64,000 nt of DNA from Thalassospira lucentensis (GCF_011806425.1 NZ_JAATOV010000004.1:1-64000); one strand, 5' to 3'; positions 1 to 8,384 are shown, numbered from the stretch's first letter. Made by a program: numbers and translations. The notes: generated by a model not told the origin, from the letters alone.

Positions 1-142
1 TCCAGGATGCACAGACTTTGCGCCATAACGCTGCCCGCGCATCCCTTCCTACTGATCAACAATGTCAAAGAACTCTAAGGACCGAAGCCCATCCCGTCCG
101 CCCCGCGTCGCCATTCTCGTTGGCGCCGCACTGCGTCGGTGG
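1..142 (-). other. 5' leader of an rRNA operon (16S gene lies just outside the left edge)
   Basis: Read on the minus strand, this stretch follows a strong promoter and carries agttctttgacattg (complement of about 61-75), which resembles the boxA-type antitermination element and the conserved leader found just before 16S rRNA in alphaproteobacteria. It continues into a purine-rich segment (gtaggaagggatgcgcggg) typical of pre-16S processing stems. The 16S gene itself is not in the window. A plus-strand open frame also ends at 76-78, but it has no recognisable protein features. The call rests on resemblance to known leaders and on the promoter, so it is an inference. Confidence 0.6.
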
Positions 143-148
143 AGGCGG

Positions 149-177
149 GTTATAGGGCGCTGTCACAGAACTGTCAA
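149..177 (-). promoter_or_regulatory. Strong sigma-70 promoter, probably rRNA operon P1
   Basis: The minus strand has TTGACA (172-177), a 17-bp spacer and TATAAC (149-154). Downstream is a GC-rich discriminator (ccgcctcc), as in stringently controlled rRNA promoters. Upstream (about 178-220) are A/T runs that could serve as an UP element. Transcription would run out of the left edge. Confidence 0.75.
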
Positions 178-995
178 ACCCTTTTTGGAAAGAAAATGCA
201 TTAAAAACGCAAAAACTTTCATTCGCGCAGATCTCATATAAAGAGACGTGTTTTACGCCCTCACCCTATGATTGAGCATGCCCCATAGACGTCAAAACCA
301 AACGAAATCACCATGCATGGAAAACTGCGGATTTTGCGGTTTCGCCGCCTCCGAATGCCCCCTGTCGAGCCAGCCTTTAAACACATACATATATATGTGT
401 CAGATCAGGGAACATTTCGAAGGTCCCTATAACGCACCCTATAAAAGGTGAAAGCTTTGGCGAATCTTTTGGGATGTGTTTTTCATAAAAATCCACGGCA
501 AAGTGTTGTAATTCACATCCTTCGTGACGATGTAGCGACTGATCTTGCATCGCATTGCGATTTTTTTTACCCAATGTGGCAAGAAAACGCCGTGGGGGAA
601 TATGCCCATTATGACCGGAAGGCGGCTGCGCAAATATTTGTTTTAACAGGTGAAGTTTTCGCACCCCGCCGACAGCGCGCAGCGGCCCGTAAAAGACAGG
701 CGTGCAGATTGCGCCAGATACAGGCTTTATGAACCGTGCTTTTGGTGTTCACCCGCCTTTATCTTGCCATTGTCGGGTGGCACCTCAGCGCCGCCCAAGA
801 TCGAAATGGCGTCGGTGTTCCTCAACGGTTCGTAAAGGAAATAGCGCCATGATATGTGATCGGGCGATGTCAGCCCCATGTTAATTGGCATTTCACAACC
901 GCATCACTTTTTTGTATAAGGGGTGCGCCGGTGTTGCCAAAAAGAGCAACGGGTTGAGCATACTGCATTTTTGGTTCGAGGGGAGTTCTACGGCC
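178..995. other. Long intergenic region between the rRNA promoter and the M23 peptidase gene
   Basis: About 800 bp without a convincing gene. Short open frames on both strands (for example 448-732 plus and 377-664 minus) overlap each other, lack family features and have poor ribosome-binding sites. The only structured element I see is an inverted repeat at 381-400 (arms acacata and tatgtgt, 6-bp loop). The end of the region should hold the promoter of the peptidase gene, but no clear consensus stands out. Confidence 0.6.
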
Positions 996-2291
996 ATGGC
1001 CGGAAGAGACTTGGTATCTATTGTCACTGTGTTGGCAATTCTGGGGGGAACAGCGGGTTATCTGCTGTCCGATCATTATTCCACCGCTGACGATACAGCC
1101 TTATCGGCGAGCGCTGCCGAAAGCTTGCCAGAGAACGTCACCGAGACAGCAAGCATTCCTGTTCAACCTGCACGCCGTGAAACGGTTGTGCTTGAGCAGG
1201 GCTCAAACTTGATGGCAGCACTCACCTCCACCGGGGTTGAACGCAACACAGCCTATAGTGCGATTGAAGCACTGCGCGATGTTTACAATCCGCGCAAACT
1301 TCGCGCGGGTCAGAAATTTGAACTGGTTTATTCCGCTGACGCGCAAGACAGCGATGACCTTCTTGACGTGTTAAGCTTCCAGCCGGATCCCGAGACAATC
1401 GTTTCGGTTTCACGGACCGATGACGGTTTTGACGCCGCCACCGACAAAGTCGAATTGACCCCTGCTGAGAATGCGGCATCTGGCACCATTCAGCAGAGCC
1501 TTTTCCTTGCGGCGGAAAATAATGGTGTTCCGGTTCCGGTTCTGATGGAAATGATCGAGCTTTATTCTTACGAAGTCGACTTCCAGCGTGACATTCAGCC
1601 CGGCGACAGCTTTGAAGTCATGTATGAGCAGCTCAACAATGATGCTGGCGAACGGGTGCGCTACGGCGATATCCTTTATGCCAGCATGACGCTGAGCGGC
1701 AATGAAGTCCGGCTTTATTCCTATACCGACAGCAATGGCGACACTGACTTCTATAATCAGAAGGGTGAGTCTTATCGTCGTGCGCTGATGCGGACCCCGA
1801 TCAATGGTGCACGCCTGTCCTCGGGCTATGGCGCACGCCGGCATCCGGTTCTTGGCTATACCAAAATGCACAAAGGTGTGGATTTTGCCGCACCGCCGGG
1901 CACGCCGATCTTTGCTGCGGGTAACGGCACCATCGCACGCATCGGTCCGTTCAGCAGTTATGGTAACTATATCCGTATTCGCCACAATGATTCCTACTCG
2001 ACCGCTTATGCTCACATGCGTGGTTTTGCCAAGGGCCTGCACCAGGGATCGCGCGTTAAACAGGGCGACGTGATTGGCTATGTCGGGGCGACCGGCCGTG
2101 TGACAGGACCGCACCTGCATTACGAAATCCTCAAAGATAATGTTCAGGTCAATCCGATCAAAGTCAGAATGCCCAGCGGCAAGAAGCTCAAAGACAAAGA
2201 ACTTGAACGTTTCATTGCCAGCGCGAACATGCGCCGCAAACAATATGCTGAGCTGTCGCTTAAAAACCGCAAGATCGCCAGCGCGGATTAA
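996..2291 (+). CDS. M23 family metallopeptidase (LytM/lysostaphin-type murein endopeptidase)
   Basis: Predicted envelope-anchored peptidase that cuts peptide cross-links in peptidoglycan, or a LytM-type activator of amidases. Residues 5-25 form a signal anchor, followed by a LysM/OapA-like region (about 60-200) and a C-terminal M23 domain (about 270-395). The M23 zinc ligands are all visible: His in GARRHPV, Asp in GVDFAAP and the HLH of GPHLHYE, so the enzyme looks active. I chose the ATG at 996 (431 aa) because gaggggag precedes it. The in-frame ATG at 885 would add 37 residues that do not look like protein. The gene is monocistronic and followed by a strong terminator. Family assignment is firm; the exact cell-wall role is unknown. 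Confidence 0.9.
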   Translation: MAGRDLVSIVTVLAILGGTAGYLLSDHYSTADDTALSASAAESLPENVTETASIPVQPARRETVVLEQGSNLMAALTSTGVERNTAYSAIEALRDVYNPRKLRAGQKFELVYSADAQDSDDLLDVLSFQPDPETIVSVSRTDDGFDAATDKVELTPAENAASGTIQQSLFLAAENNGVPVPVLMEMIELYSYEVDFQRDIQPGDSFEVMYEQLNNDAGERVRYGDILYASMTLSGNEVRLYSYTDSNGDTDFYNQKGESYRRALMRTPINGARLSSGYGARRHPVLGYTKMHKGVDFAAPPGTPIFAAGNGTIARIGPFSSYGNYIRIRHNDSYSTAYAHMRGFAKGLHQGSRVKQGDVIGYVGATGRVTGPHLHYEILKDNVQVNPIKVRMPSGKKLKDKELERFIASANMRRKQYAELSLKNRKIASAD

Positions 2292-2320
2292 GCTGCATAA
2301 GCATCCGAAACACGATGATC

Positions 2321-2350
2321 AAAAAGCCCGCCAGTTTGGCGGGCTTTTTT
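2321..2350 (+). terminator. Rho-independent terminator after the M23 peptidase gene
   Basis: Perfect stem aaaaagcccgcc / ggcgggctttttt with a 5-nt loop, ending in a T run, 30 nt after the stop codon. Confidence 0.9.
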
Positions 2351-2494
2351 AGTGCTTGCGCTATGTCCGCCCTACTTATCGACAAAGGCAACGCTTGCCG
2401 CCCTGCGGGACGAACGACACATGCCGGACGCACGGAGGCAGTACCCATTCCCCGCTAGCTGTTGCGCCATTACCGTCCTGTCAGAGCGCCACGC

Positions 2495-2530
2495 AAAAAC
2501 AAAGCCCCTGACCAGATGGCAGGGGCTTTC
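2495..2530 (-). terminator. Rho-independent terminator after the ABC exporter gene
   Basis: On the minus strand gcccctg and caggggc form a stem, followed by tttgttttt. It lies about 40 nt beyond the ABC transporter stop codon. Confidence 0.8.
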
Positions 2531-2569
2531 GCTTTAGAGCGCCTTAACGGCTCGGTCGATAAAGACGGA

Positions 2570-4366
2570 TCAGGCGGCGTCACGTTCAAATTGCAACTTG
2601 GCCAAACGCCCATATAACGGGGAGCTTTCGAGCAATTCCTGATGGGTGCCGATCGCAACCAATTTACCATCATCGACCACAGCAATCCGATCCGCATGCA
2701 GCACAGTCGCCAAACGGTGTGCAATAACAAGTGTGGTGCGTTCTTTCATGATGGTTTCAAGCGCCTTTTGAACCACCTGTTCGCTTTCGGCATCGAGCGC
2801 ACTGGTCGCTTCATCAAGCAACAACACAGCCGGATTGCGCAAGATCGCACGCGCAATGGCAATGCGCTGACGTTGTCCCCCTGAAAGGCGCACGCCCTTT
2901 TCACCCAGGAAGCTGTCAAAGCCATCGGGCAAGCGATCCAGGAATTCACTGGCATAGGCCGCATCCGCCGCCGCACGCACATCCGCATCCGACGCATCCG
3001 GGCGACCATACCGAATGTTATCCCAGGCATTTGCCGCAAAGATCACCGGATCCTGTGCGACAAGGCCAAGCCGTTCACGCACATCAATCGGATCGGCATC
3101 GCGGATATTCACACCATCAACGCAGATGTTTCCGCTGTCGGGATCATAGAACCGCAGCAAAAGCTGAAACACGGTGGTTTTACCCGCACCTGACGGCCCA
3201 ACAAGCGCGACGGTCTCGCCGCGTTTGACCTTAAGCGTGAATCCTTCAAGCGCGGATTGGTCTGGGCGGGCCGGATAGTGGAAGGTCACATTGTCAAAGC
3301 TGACAGATCCCTGATGCGGGACCGGCAAGGCCACCGGATTTTCCGGGGCGGCAATGGCGGGCTTCGTCGCCAGCAGGGCGACAAGGCGTTCGGCCGCCCC
3401 CGCAGCGCGCTGCAAATCACCGATCACTTCGCTGATCGCGCCAACCGATCCGGCAACCACGACGGCATAAAACACAAAGGCCGAAAGCTCCCCGGCGGAA
3501 ATCGCGCCATCAAGAACGTCATGCCCACCAATCCAAAGGATGGTCCCCACCGCACCAAAGACCATCACGATCACAATCGCAGTCAAAAGGGCACGGGCTG
3601 AAATCCGCGCGACAGCGGTTTTAAACGCCCCTTCGACGTAACCGCCAAAACGGGCACTTTCGATTTCTTCGTGAGTATAGGCCTGCACGGTGCGCAGCGC
3701 ATTGAGCGTTTCTTCGGAAAAGGCGCTGACATCGGCAACGCGGTCTTGGGACTCGCGCGATAAACGCCGAACCCGTCGGCCATACCCGATAATCGGCACT
3801 ACCACCAACGGCACGACAAGAAGAACAAGGGCGGTAAGCTTGGGACTGGTGATGGCAAGCATGGTCAGCCCGCCAACAAACATCAGCATATTGCGAAGCG
3901 CAATCGACACGCTCGAGCCAATCACCGACTGCAACAATGTGGTGTCGGTGGTCAGACGCGAAAGAACTTCGCCCGTTCGGGTGACTTCAAAGAAGCTGGT
4001 ATCAAGCCGGATGACATGGCGATAGACCGCCGCACGGATATCGGCAACAACGCGTTCGCCAATCCACGACACCAGATAAAACCGTGCATAGCTTGCCCCG
4101 GCCATCAAAAGTGTGACGCCAAACAAAACGAACAATGCACGATCAAGCAGGGTCGAGTCGCCTTCAGCAAAGCCTTGGTCGACAAGCATGCGCAGGCCAT
4201 TACCAAGTGCCAACACCGTCCCCGATGCGGTAATCAGCGCAATCAACGCGCCAAAAAGCTGCAATCGGTAAGGTGTGACAAAGGGGATGATGGCCTTTAA
4301 CGAGGACATATCCCGGCTTTTTTCGCGGTCGGTTAATTTTGCAGAAGCAGATGGTCTACGCGCCAC
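2570..4366 (-). CDS. ABC exporter, fused permease-ATPase (MsbA/multidrug half-transporter)
   Basis: Inner-membrane half-transporter of the ABCB/MsbA type, expected to act as a homodimer. The N-terminal half (about 25-310) holds six hydrophobic helices. The C-terminal ATPase has Walker A GPSGAGKTT (about 389), signature LSGGQRQR (about 495), Walker B VLLLDEATSALD (about 515) and the H-loop VIAHRL, so it should be catalytically competent. The substrate cannot be told from sequence; lipid, peptide or drug are all possible. The start is GTG at 4366. An ATG at 4309 (MSSLKAI) is an alternative, but the preceding basic segment is common in close relatives. The gene stands alone with its own terminator; cyaY lies upstream on the same strand. 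Confidence 0.9.
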   Translation of the reverse strand: MARRPSASAKLTDREKSRDMSSLKAIIPFVTPYRLQLFGALIALITASGTVLALGNGLRMLVDQGFAEGDSTLLDRALFVLFGVTLLMAGASYARFYLVSWIGERVVADIRAAVYRHVIRLDTSFFEVTRTGEVLSRLTTDTTLLQSVIGSSVSIALRNMLMFVGGLTMLAITSPKLTALVLLVVPLVVVPIIGYGRRVRRLSRESQDRVADVSAFSEETLNALRTVQAYTHEEIESARFGGYVEGAFKTAVARISARALLTAIVIVMVFGAVGTILWIGGHDVLDGAISAGELSAFVFYAVVVAGSVGAISEVIGDLQRAAGAAERLVALLATKPAIAAPENPVALPVPHQGSVSFDNVTFHYPARPDQSALEGFTLKVKRGETVALVGPSGAGKTTVFQLLLRFYDPDSGNICVDGVNIRDADPIDVRERLGLVAQDPVIFAANAWDNIRYGRPDASDADVRAAADAAYASEFLDRLPDGFDSFLGEKGVRLSGGQRQRIAIARAILRNPAVLLLDEATSALDAESEQVVQKALETIMKERTTLVIAHRLATVLHADRIAVVDDGKLVAIGTHQELLESSPLYGRLAKLQFERDAA

Positions 4367-4413
4367 GGCACTCTATCCCGTCGTCAAATAAAACATGAAA
4401 GCCAATCAACAGA

Positions 4414-4746
4414 TCAGCCCAGGTCCAGCTTGTTTCCGGTCTTTACGGCCAGATCGGCGGACAATTGATCATGCAATGTCGTGGACCCACGGGTCGAGGT
4501 CCAGGTCTCGTTATCATCGTCGAAATCATAATGGCTGGCCCCGCTTACCGGGGATGACAGCCAAAGCTGACGGTTCGGACCGTGCTTATTGATGATGAAT
4601 TGTTCACCCGAATCGAGTTCGATGGTCAAGATGCCAGCTTGCAAATCGACATCAAGGCTATCTCCGATCGCGTCATCAATGACGTCGGAGAGATTTTCTA
4701 TCGTGTCATCTGCAATCTGATGAAATCGGGTTTCCTCAAGGGCCAC
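4414..4746 (-). CDS. cyaY: Frataxin-like iron donor CyaY
   Basis: Small acidic protein (110 aa) of the frataxin family, thought to bind iron and modulate iron-sulfur cluster assembly by IscS. The hallmarks are an acidic first helix (EETRFHQIADDTIENLSDVIDD), the strand LTIELDSGEQFIINKHGPNRQLWLSSP and the conserved W in ETWTSTRG. The length is normal for the bacterial family. The start is GTG at 4746 with ggagaac upstream. It lies 47 nt before the ABC exporter start, so the two may share a transcript. No other isc/suf genes are nearby, which is usual for cyaY. Confidence 0.92.
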   Translation of the reverse strand: MALEETRFHQIADDTIENLSDVIDDAIGDSLDVDLQAGILTIELDSGEQFIINKHGPNRQLWLSSPVSGASHYDFDDDNETWTSTRGSTTLHDQLSADLAVKTGNKLDLG

Positions 4747-4963
4747 AGTGCTGTTCTCCGTCTGTCATCGGGGGGAACACGCCCCCGTTTCGGCGATAAT
4801 CATTCGTTGGCGCACCATACTATATAAAGAGTGCTGTGCAAGTATGCATAAGACCCCATGCGAGAAAAGCTTGAAACGCGGGCTGCGTACTGCTAAACGA
4901 CCGCGAGATCGCTACTGCACTCCCTTCTATTTACGTTATTCGGCTAATTACCGTTTACAGGGG

Positions 4964-4992
4964 TTGCGCGAGCCGATTTTTTACACTATACA
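4964..4992 (+). promoter_or_regulatory. Probable sigma-70 promoter of rpmE
   Basis: TTGCGC (4964-4969), 17-bp spacer, TATACA (4987-4992), about 30 bp before the rpmE start codon. Confidence 0.55.
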
Positions 4993-5022
4993 CCGCGCTT
5001 CAAATTCCGGAGTGATTAGGCG

Positions 5023-5247
5023 ATGAAAAAAGATATCCATCCCGATTACCATGAGATCACCGTTCAGATGACTGACGGCAGCACCTTCACCACGCAATCG
5101 ACCTGGGGCAATCCGGGCGATGTGTTGAAGCTCGACATCGATCCAAAAAGCCATCCGGCTTGGACTGGTGTTCACCGTCTGCTGGACAGCGGCGGGCAGC
5201 TTGCGAAATTCAAAAAGCGCTTCGCTGGTTTCAATATCGGTAATTAA
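5023..5247 (+). CDS. rpmE: 50S ribosomal protein L31
   Basis: Structural protein of the large ribosomal subunit that bridges it to the small subunit. The 74-residue sequence begins [20 protein letters not shown] and contains the family signature SHPAWTG and the C-terminal KFKKRFAG. The four cysteines that bind zinc in the C+ form are absent, so this is the zinc-independent type that bacteria can use under zinc limitation. The start has a good Shine-Dalgarno (ccggagtg). It has its own promoter and terminator. Its closeness to rcdA (7.5 kb) resembles an arrangement I recall from other alphaproteobacteria. Confidence 0.97.
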   Translation: MKKDIHPDYHEITVQMTDGSTFTTQSTWGNPGDVLKLDIDPKSHPAWTGVHRLLDSGGQLAKFKKRFAGFNIGN

Positions 5248-5281
5248 GAAAAGAACGTTTCTTTGCGTTCTGACGGATCAG

Positions 5282-5317
5282 CGCCCGCCGCATCTTCTTG
5301 ATGCCGCGGGCGTTTTT
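5282..5317 (+). terminator. Rho-independent terminator after rpmE
   Basis: Near-perfect stem formed by cgcccgccgcatc and gatgccgcgggcg (one mismatched pair), followed by tttttctt. Confidence 0.8.
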
Positions 5318-5503
5318 CTTTGTCATATTGCAAAATCTGTTCAATTGTAACGAACAGACGCAAGTACCCTCTTCTATTCGTCGAGCTCGACATCATATGT
5401 AATGGTGAATTGGGATGTTGTTTGCCATAATCGGCAGTTCACGGGCTTAGATCGCGGGCGTTTCGCTGTCTCTGTCGCTTTGCAAGAGTTACCGGACTAT
5501 TAG

Positions 5504-7360
5504 ATGAACCAAACGGTTGCGCGTAACCAGGTAAGTTATGAGGTCTATGTCAAAGACCGTTCGGGGCGTTGGGAGATTCACGCTCACTTTACTGGTGCAC
5601 AAAAATCGCAGGCTGAAGAAGAAGCAAAGCAGATTGAGCGTTCGGCCCATGTCAGCGCCGTCAAAGTCATTCGTGAAATTTACAGTCACGCGACCAACAG
5701 TTCCGACGAATACGTTATCTACGAAACCCGCGACAAGGGCGGTAAAACCGCACCGGGCGCACAAGCCCAGGCACCGCGTGGCAAAGCGCCAGCAAAACCC
5801 GCACCGTTTGTTAAACCTGCGGCCAATTGCGCGCCAAAGCCCCAAGCCCCGGCTCATTTCCGCACCACCACGGTCAAGAACGCACGTTCGGAACCGGACG
5901 AGTTTGGCATCATCGGTCTGTCCCTGAAAATTGCGATCACGTTCTGTGCTGCGGTTGCCCTTGGCCTAGCGGCCATGCTTCTTGGCGCCAAGGGACTTGA
6001 ATATCTGGGCAAGTCAGGTGTCCACATCAGCCGGGACATTGTCGATAAAGCCAACTTTATGTTCTTTATCATCGGTTTCTTGGCAAGTGCCGTGCCCATG
6101 CTGATGGTGGTGACCAAGAAATACAAAGCCGCCCCGCGCAATCCATCGGCCAAGCCAGAACCCGTTTCACGGACCTCCGCCCAAATCGCTGCGGGGCCCA
6201 AAGACTCCGAAACGTTTGAAAGTGCGAACAGTGCTAACGCGGCACCGGCTTCTCATTCAACAACACCGGCCGCCGAGGTTACTGCTGAAAGCAGCACGGA
6301 TACCACGCCCCCTGCGGCGTTTGACGTCGGGAACATGGGTGCGAATGACGTTGAGCCTGATAACGTGCTTTCTGAGCAAACCGATAGCGACGACGAAGCC
6401 TCCGCAATAACTGCCGACATTCCCGATACGCAGCCTATTGATACGCCGCGCATGCGCACCACACGTGCGAAGATGAAGGATTTTATCACCGGCTCGGTCA
6501 ATGCGATCAAACGCAATGTCCAAAATCTGGATGCCTATAACAAGTTCGGGCTCAATCTTTATGTCGCAGGCGCCTGCGATGCCTGTAGCGAGAAAAACGA
6601 GCTGGAGCAAAAAGACGGCCGCACGGTGCTGCGCGATTGCATCACCGCCCTTGGCGCGGACAAAAGCATGGCCGATACGTTTTGTAAGAATGTCGATAGC
6701 TACATCCTCGAGCCGAAATACAAGGATATGTATGGTGCCGGGCGCCAATCGATGGATTCATATTTTGAAGATGAAAACAGCATCACAGAATCCGTTTCAA
6801 ACGCGTTGAAATCATGGGGCGATAAAACCAGCTCCAAACCGCAAACGCCGAACGGCCCCAAACTCCATGCCCTGATGTTCACCGATATTGTGAATTCCAC
6901 CCAAAGAACGCAGGAACTGGGCGATCACGGCGCACAACAAATGCTGCACGTTCACAATCAGATCGTGCGCACCGCGCTGATCAATAACTATGGCAAGGAA
7001 GTCAAACATATGGGGGACGGCATCATGGCTGTTTTCCCATCCTCAGCCAGTGCGGTTGAAGCCAGCATCGAGATTCAGAAAAACATGGCAGGCCACAACG
7101 CCAATAATGATCTGAAGTTCCAAATCCGGATCGGCATCAATAGCGGCGAAGCAATTGCCGAAGAAAACGATCTGTTTGGCACGGTGGTGCAGTTGGCAGC
7201 GCGCGTTTGCTCTCAGGCGGGCGGCGATGAAATTCTTGTGTCTGAGAACACCAAGAACACCTATGCCGGCAGCCGGGCCAGCTTCACCTCCCGCGGGCCC
7301 CGGACCATGAAGGGCTTTGCCGAGCCGGTCGAAGTTTTTGCCGTGACCGCGCGCGCTTAA
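5504..7360 (+). CDS. Membrane-anchored class III adenylate/guanylate cyclase
   Basis: Predicted cyclic-nucleotide synthase of 618 aa. Residues 1-80 form a small folded domain I do not recognise, followed by a Pro/Ala/Lys linker. Two transmembrane helices lie at about 137-165 and 184-206, then a long acidic, low-complexity linker. A cysteine-containing helical segment follows (about 345-415, with CDAC, DCITA and FCKN), and a class III cyclase domain occupies about 450-615. The metal-binding aspartates are present in FTDIVNST and KHMGDG. The substrate-selecting Lys precedes HMGDG, favouring ATP. The transition-state Arg is in QLAARV, where the usual Asn is Gln. The domain therefore looks active, probably an adenylate cyclase. 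The Shine-Dalgarno is weak. It is a single gene with no adjacent cyclic-nucleotide effector. Confidence 0.88.
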   Translation: MNQTVARNQVSYEVYVKDRSGRWEIHAHFTGAQKSQAEEEAKQIERSAHVSAVKVIREIYSHATNSSDEYVIYETRDKGGKTAPGAQAQAPRGKAPAKPAPFVKPAANCAPKPQAPAHFRTTTVKNARSEPDEFGIIGLSLKIAITFCAAVALGLAAMLLGAKGLEYLGKSGVHISRDIVDKANFMFFIIGFLASAVPMLMVVTKKYKAAPRNPSAKPEPVSRTSAQIAAGPKDSETFESANSANAAPASHSTTPAAEVTAESSTDTTPPAAFDVGNMGANDVEPDNVLSEQTDSDDEASAITADIPDTQPIDTPRMRTTRAKMKDFITGSVNAIKRNVQNLDAYNKFGLNLYVAGACDACSEKNELEQKDGRTVLRDCITALGADKSMADTFCKNVDSYILEPKYKDMYGAGRQSMDSYFEDENSITESVSNALKSWGDKTSSKPQTPNGPKLHALMFTDIVNSTQRTQELGDHGAQQMLHVHNQIVRTALINNYGKEVKHMGDGIMAVFPSSASAVEASIEIQKNMAGHNANNDLKFQIRIGINSGEAIAEENDLFGTVVQLAARVCSQAGGDEILVSENTKNTYAGSRASFTSRGPRTMKGFAEPVEVFAVTARA

Positions 7361-7527
7361 CCCCCGCCCACCCCACTCCGCCTATAACATCGCAGAACAC
7401 ACGCAAGACGCGGCCGCTTAGCCGTGCTTTGGCATGGATCATTGTGCCCGCCACCCACGATAAAACGTATCGCGTGCGGCTCACGGGATAGTGGGTGATA
7501 GACTGGTGAATGTCCGAAGGAGAAGCG

Positions 7528-7986
7528 TTAAGCGTTACAGCGCGCCGCCACCTGAAGCTCCATGCGTGCGGCACGCATATAAAGCCCGTGGGCACGCTCC
7601 ATCAAATCAAGCAGTTCTGGTGACAGAAGGGTACAATCGGCGCGCTGATCATCAATACAGACCCGAAGATCCGTCATGAGATTGTCCGTATCCACGGCGT
7701 CTTCCCAATCAATTTCCCCGGCCTCAACCGCGCGCACTGTCATAAGCCAACCCATTGCGTGGATTAAACGCGTTGTCATACGCATTTCTTCGACGCATTT
7801 GGTCATCGCTTCCATGTCTCGTCCGGGTTTTTCGCGCTTGCTTCGATGATGCGAGAGATAATTTCTCGCCTCTACAAGCAGGGTAAAAGCTTCGTCATAG
7901 GTCCGCGAAAAATGAACGACTGCGAAATTGCTTTTGTAGGACGCCGAATTGGACGCCGCTGGATGCTCATTGTCCATATTAAGCAT
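7528..7986 (-). CDS. rcdA: RcdA-like protein (DUF1465), adaptor for regulated CtrA degradation
   Basis: In Caulobacter RcdA is a ClpXP adaptor that helps deliver CtrA and other cell-cycle proteins for degradation. This 152-residue helical protein carries the family core EEMRMTTRLIHAMGWLMTVRAVEAGEI, matching the DUF1465 pattern MRLTTRLMQxASWLL, and has the family length. Context supports it: a DUF1192 gene lies upstream on the same strand and rpmE is close. The C-terminus (about 110-152) diverges from what I recall of Caulobacter RcdA. The start is uncertain between ATG 7986 and ATG 7977, and neither has a strong ribosome-binding site. A possible promoter lies at 8120-8148, with a hairpin in the about 130-nt leader. 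The family call is good; the adaptor function is inferred. Confidence 0.78.
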   Translation of the reverse strand: MLNMDNEHPAASNSASYKSNFAVVHFSRTYDEAFTLLVEARNYLSHHRSKREKPGRDMEAMTKCVEEMRMTTRLIHAMGWLMTVRAVEAGEIDWEDAVDTDNLMTDLRVCIDDQRADCTLLSPELLDLMERAHGLYMRAARMELQVAARCNA

Positions 7987-8038
7987 ATTGGAAATGCATC
8001 CGCAGGCTTCAAGGATGAAATGTCACCCCAAATAGAAA

Positions 8039-8058
8039 GACCGCCCTTTTTAGGGCGG
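8039..8058. repeat. Hairpin in the rcdA leader, inverted copy of the sRNA terminator hairpin
   Basis: gaccgccctttttagggcgg is a 7-bp-stem palindrome. The same 20 bp occur in inverted orientation at 8268-8287, 209 bp away. On the minus strand it lies between the proposed rcdA promoter and start codon and is followed by only a weak T run. Confidence 0.6.
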
Positions 8059-8119
8059 CCTCACCTCAACCTGCTAAACTTGCCGGACTTTTTTAGTATT
8101 GTTCTTGTTTGTGGGACGA

Positions 8120-8148
8120 ACTGTAGCCAGCGGTTCATTAGTGGTCAA
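8120..8148 (-). promoter_or_regulatory. Possible sigma-70 promoter of rcdA
   Basis: Minus strand TTGACC (8143-8148), 17-bp spacer, TACAGT (8120-8125). It would give a leader of about 130 nt before ATG 7986. A 10-bp palindrome (cacaattgtg, 8161-8170) lies just upstream. Confidence 0.35.
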
Positions 8149-8259
8149 GGCTATTAATGGCACAATTGTGACAATACGTAGTAACCCGTACCCCATTTTG
8201 CCCCTTTTATGGCAGCCAAACCCAGCAAACCGCTAAGTCCTTCAAGAATAAGCTGAAAC

Positions 8260-8346
8260 AAAAAAAACCGCCCTAAAAAGGGCGGTCTAGTTTAACAGGG
8301 AGGCATCGAAACATCACGTTCGACGGGGGTCAACAGATGACCCTTA
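8260..8346 (-). ncRNA. Candidate small RNA, about 87 nt, with CCUCCC motif and intrinsic terminator
   Basis: A promoter (TTGAAA 8374-8379, 16 bp, TATATA 8352-8357) precedes a short transcript with three hairpins. These are GGGTCA/TGACCC (8343-8338 with 8332-8327), TCGAA/TTCGA (8323-8319 with 8310-8306), and a terminator stem ccgccct/agggcgg (8268-8285) with eight Ts. Between the last two is an unpaired tgcctccctgttaaac containing an anti-Shine-Dalgarno-like CCUCCC, as in many alphaproteobacterial trans-acting sRNAs. There is no open frame inside. It could instead be only a 3' UTR of the upstream DUF1192 gene. Confidence 0.45.
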
Positions 8347-8368
8347 ACCCATATATAAGACGTTAGAT

Positions 8369-8384
8369 TTAAATTTCAATTAAC
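8369..8384 (+). promoter_or_regulatory. Consensus CtrA box TTAA-N7-TTAAC
   Basis: ttaa (8369-8372), seven bases, ttaac (8380-8384) is an exact match to the CtrA consensus. It overlaps the -35 hexamer (8374-8379) of the proposed minus-strand small-RNA promoter, the usual position for CtrA-controlled promoters. The region is AT-rich, so a chance match is possible. Confidence 0.45.

Noticed and set aside
448-732. 94-codon plus-strand frame and a 95-codon minus frame (377-664) in the first intergenic region
   Set aside because: They overlap on opposite strands, have no family features and no good ribosome-binding site; composition is that of non-coding DNA.
8059-8267. Possible miniature transposable element between the two 20-bp inverted repeats
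   Set aside because: Each repeat is itself a hairpin and one is clearly a T-tailed terminator; there are no target-site duplications, and only one such pair is seen in the window.
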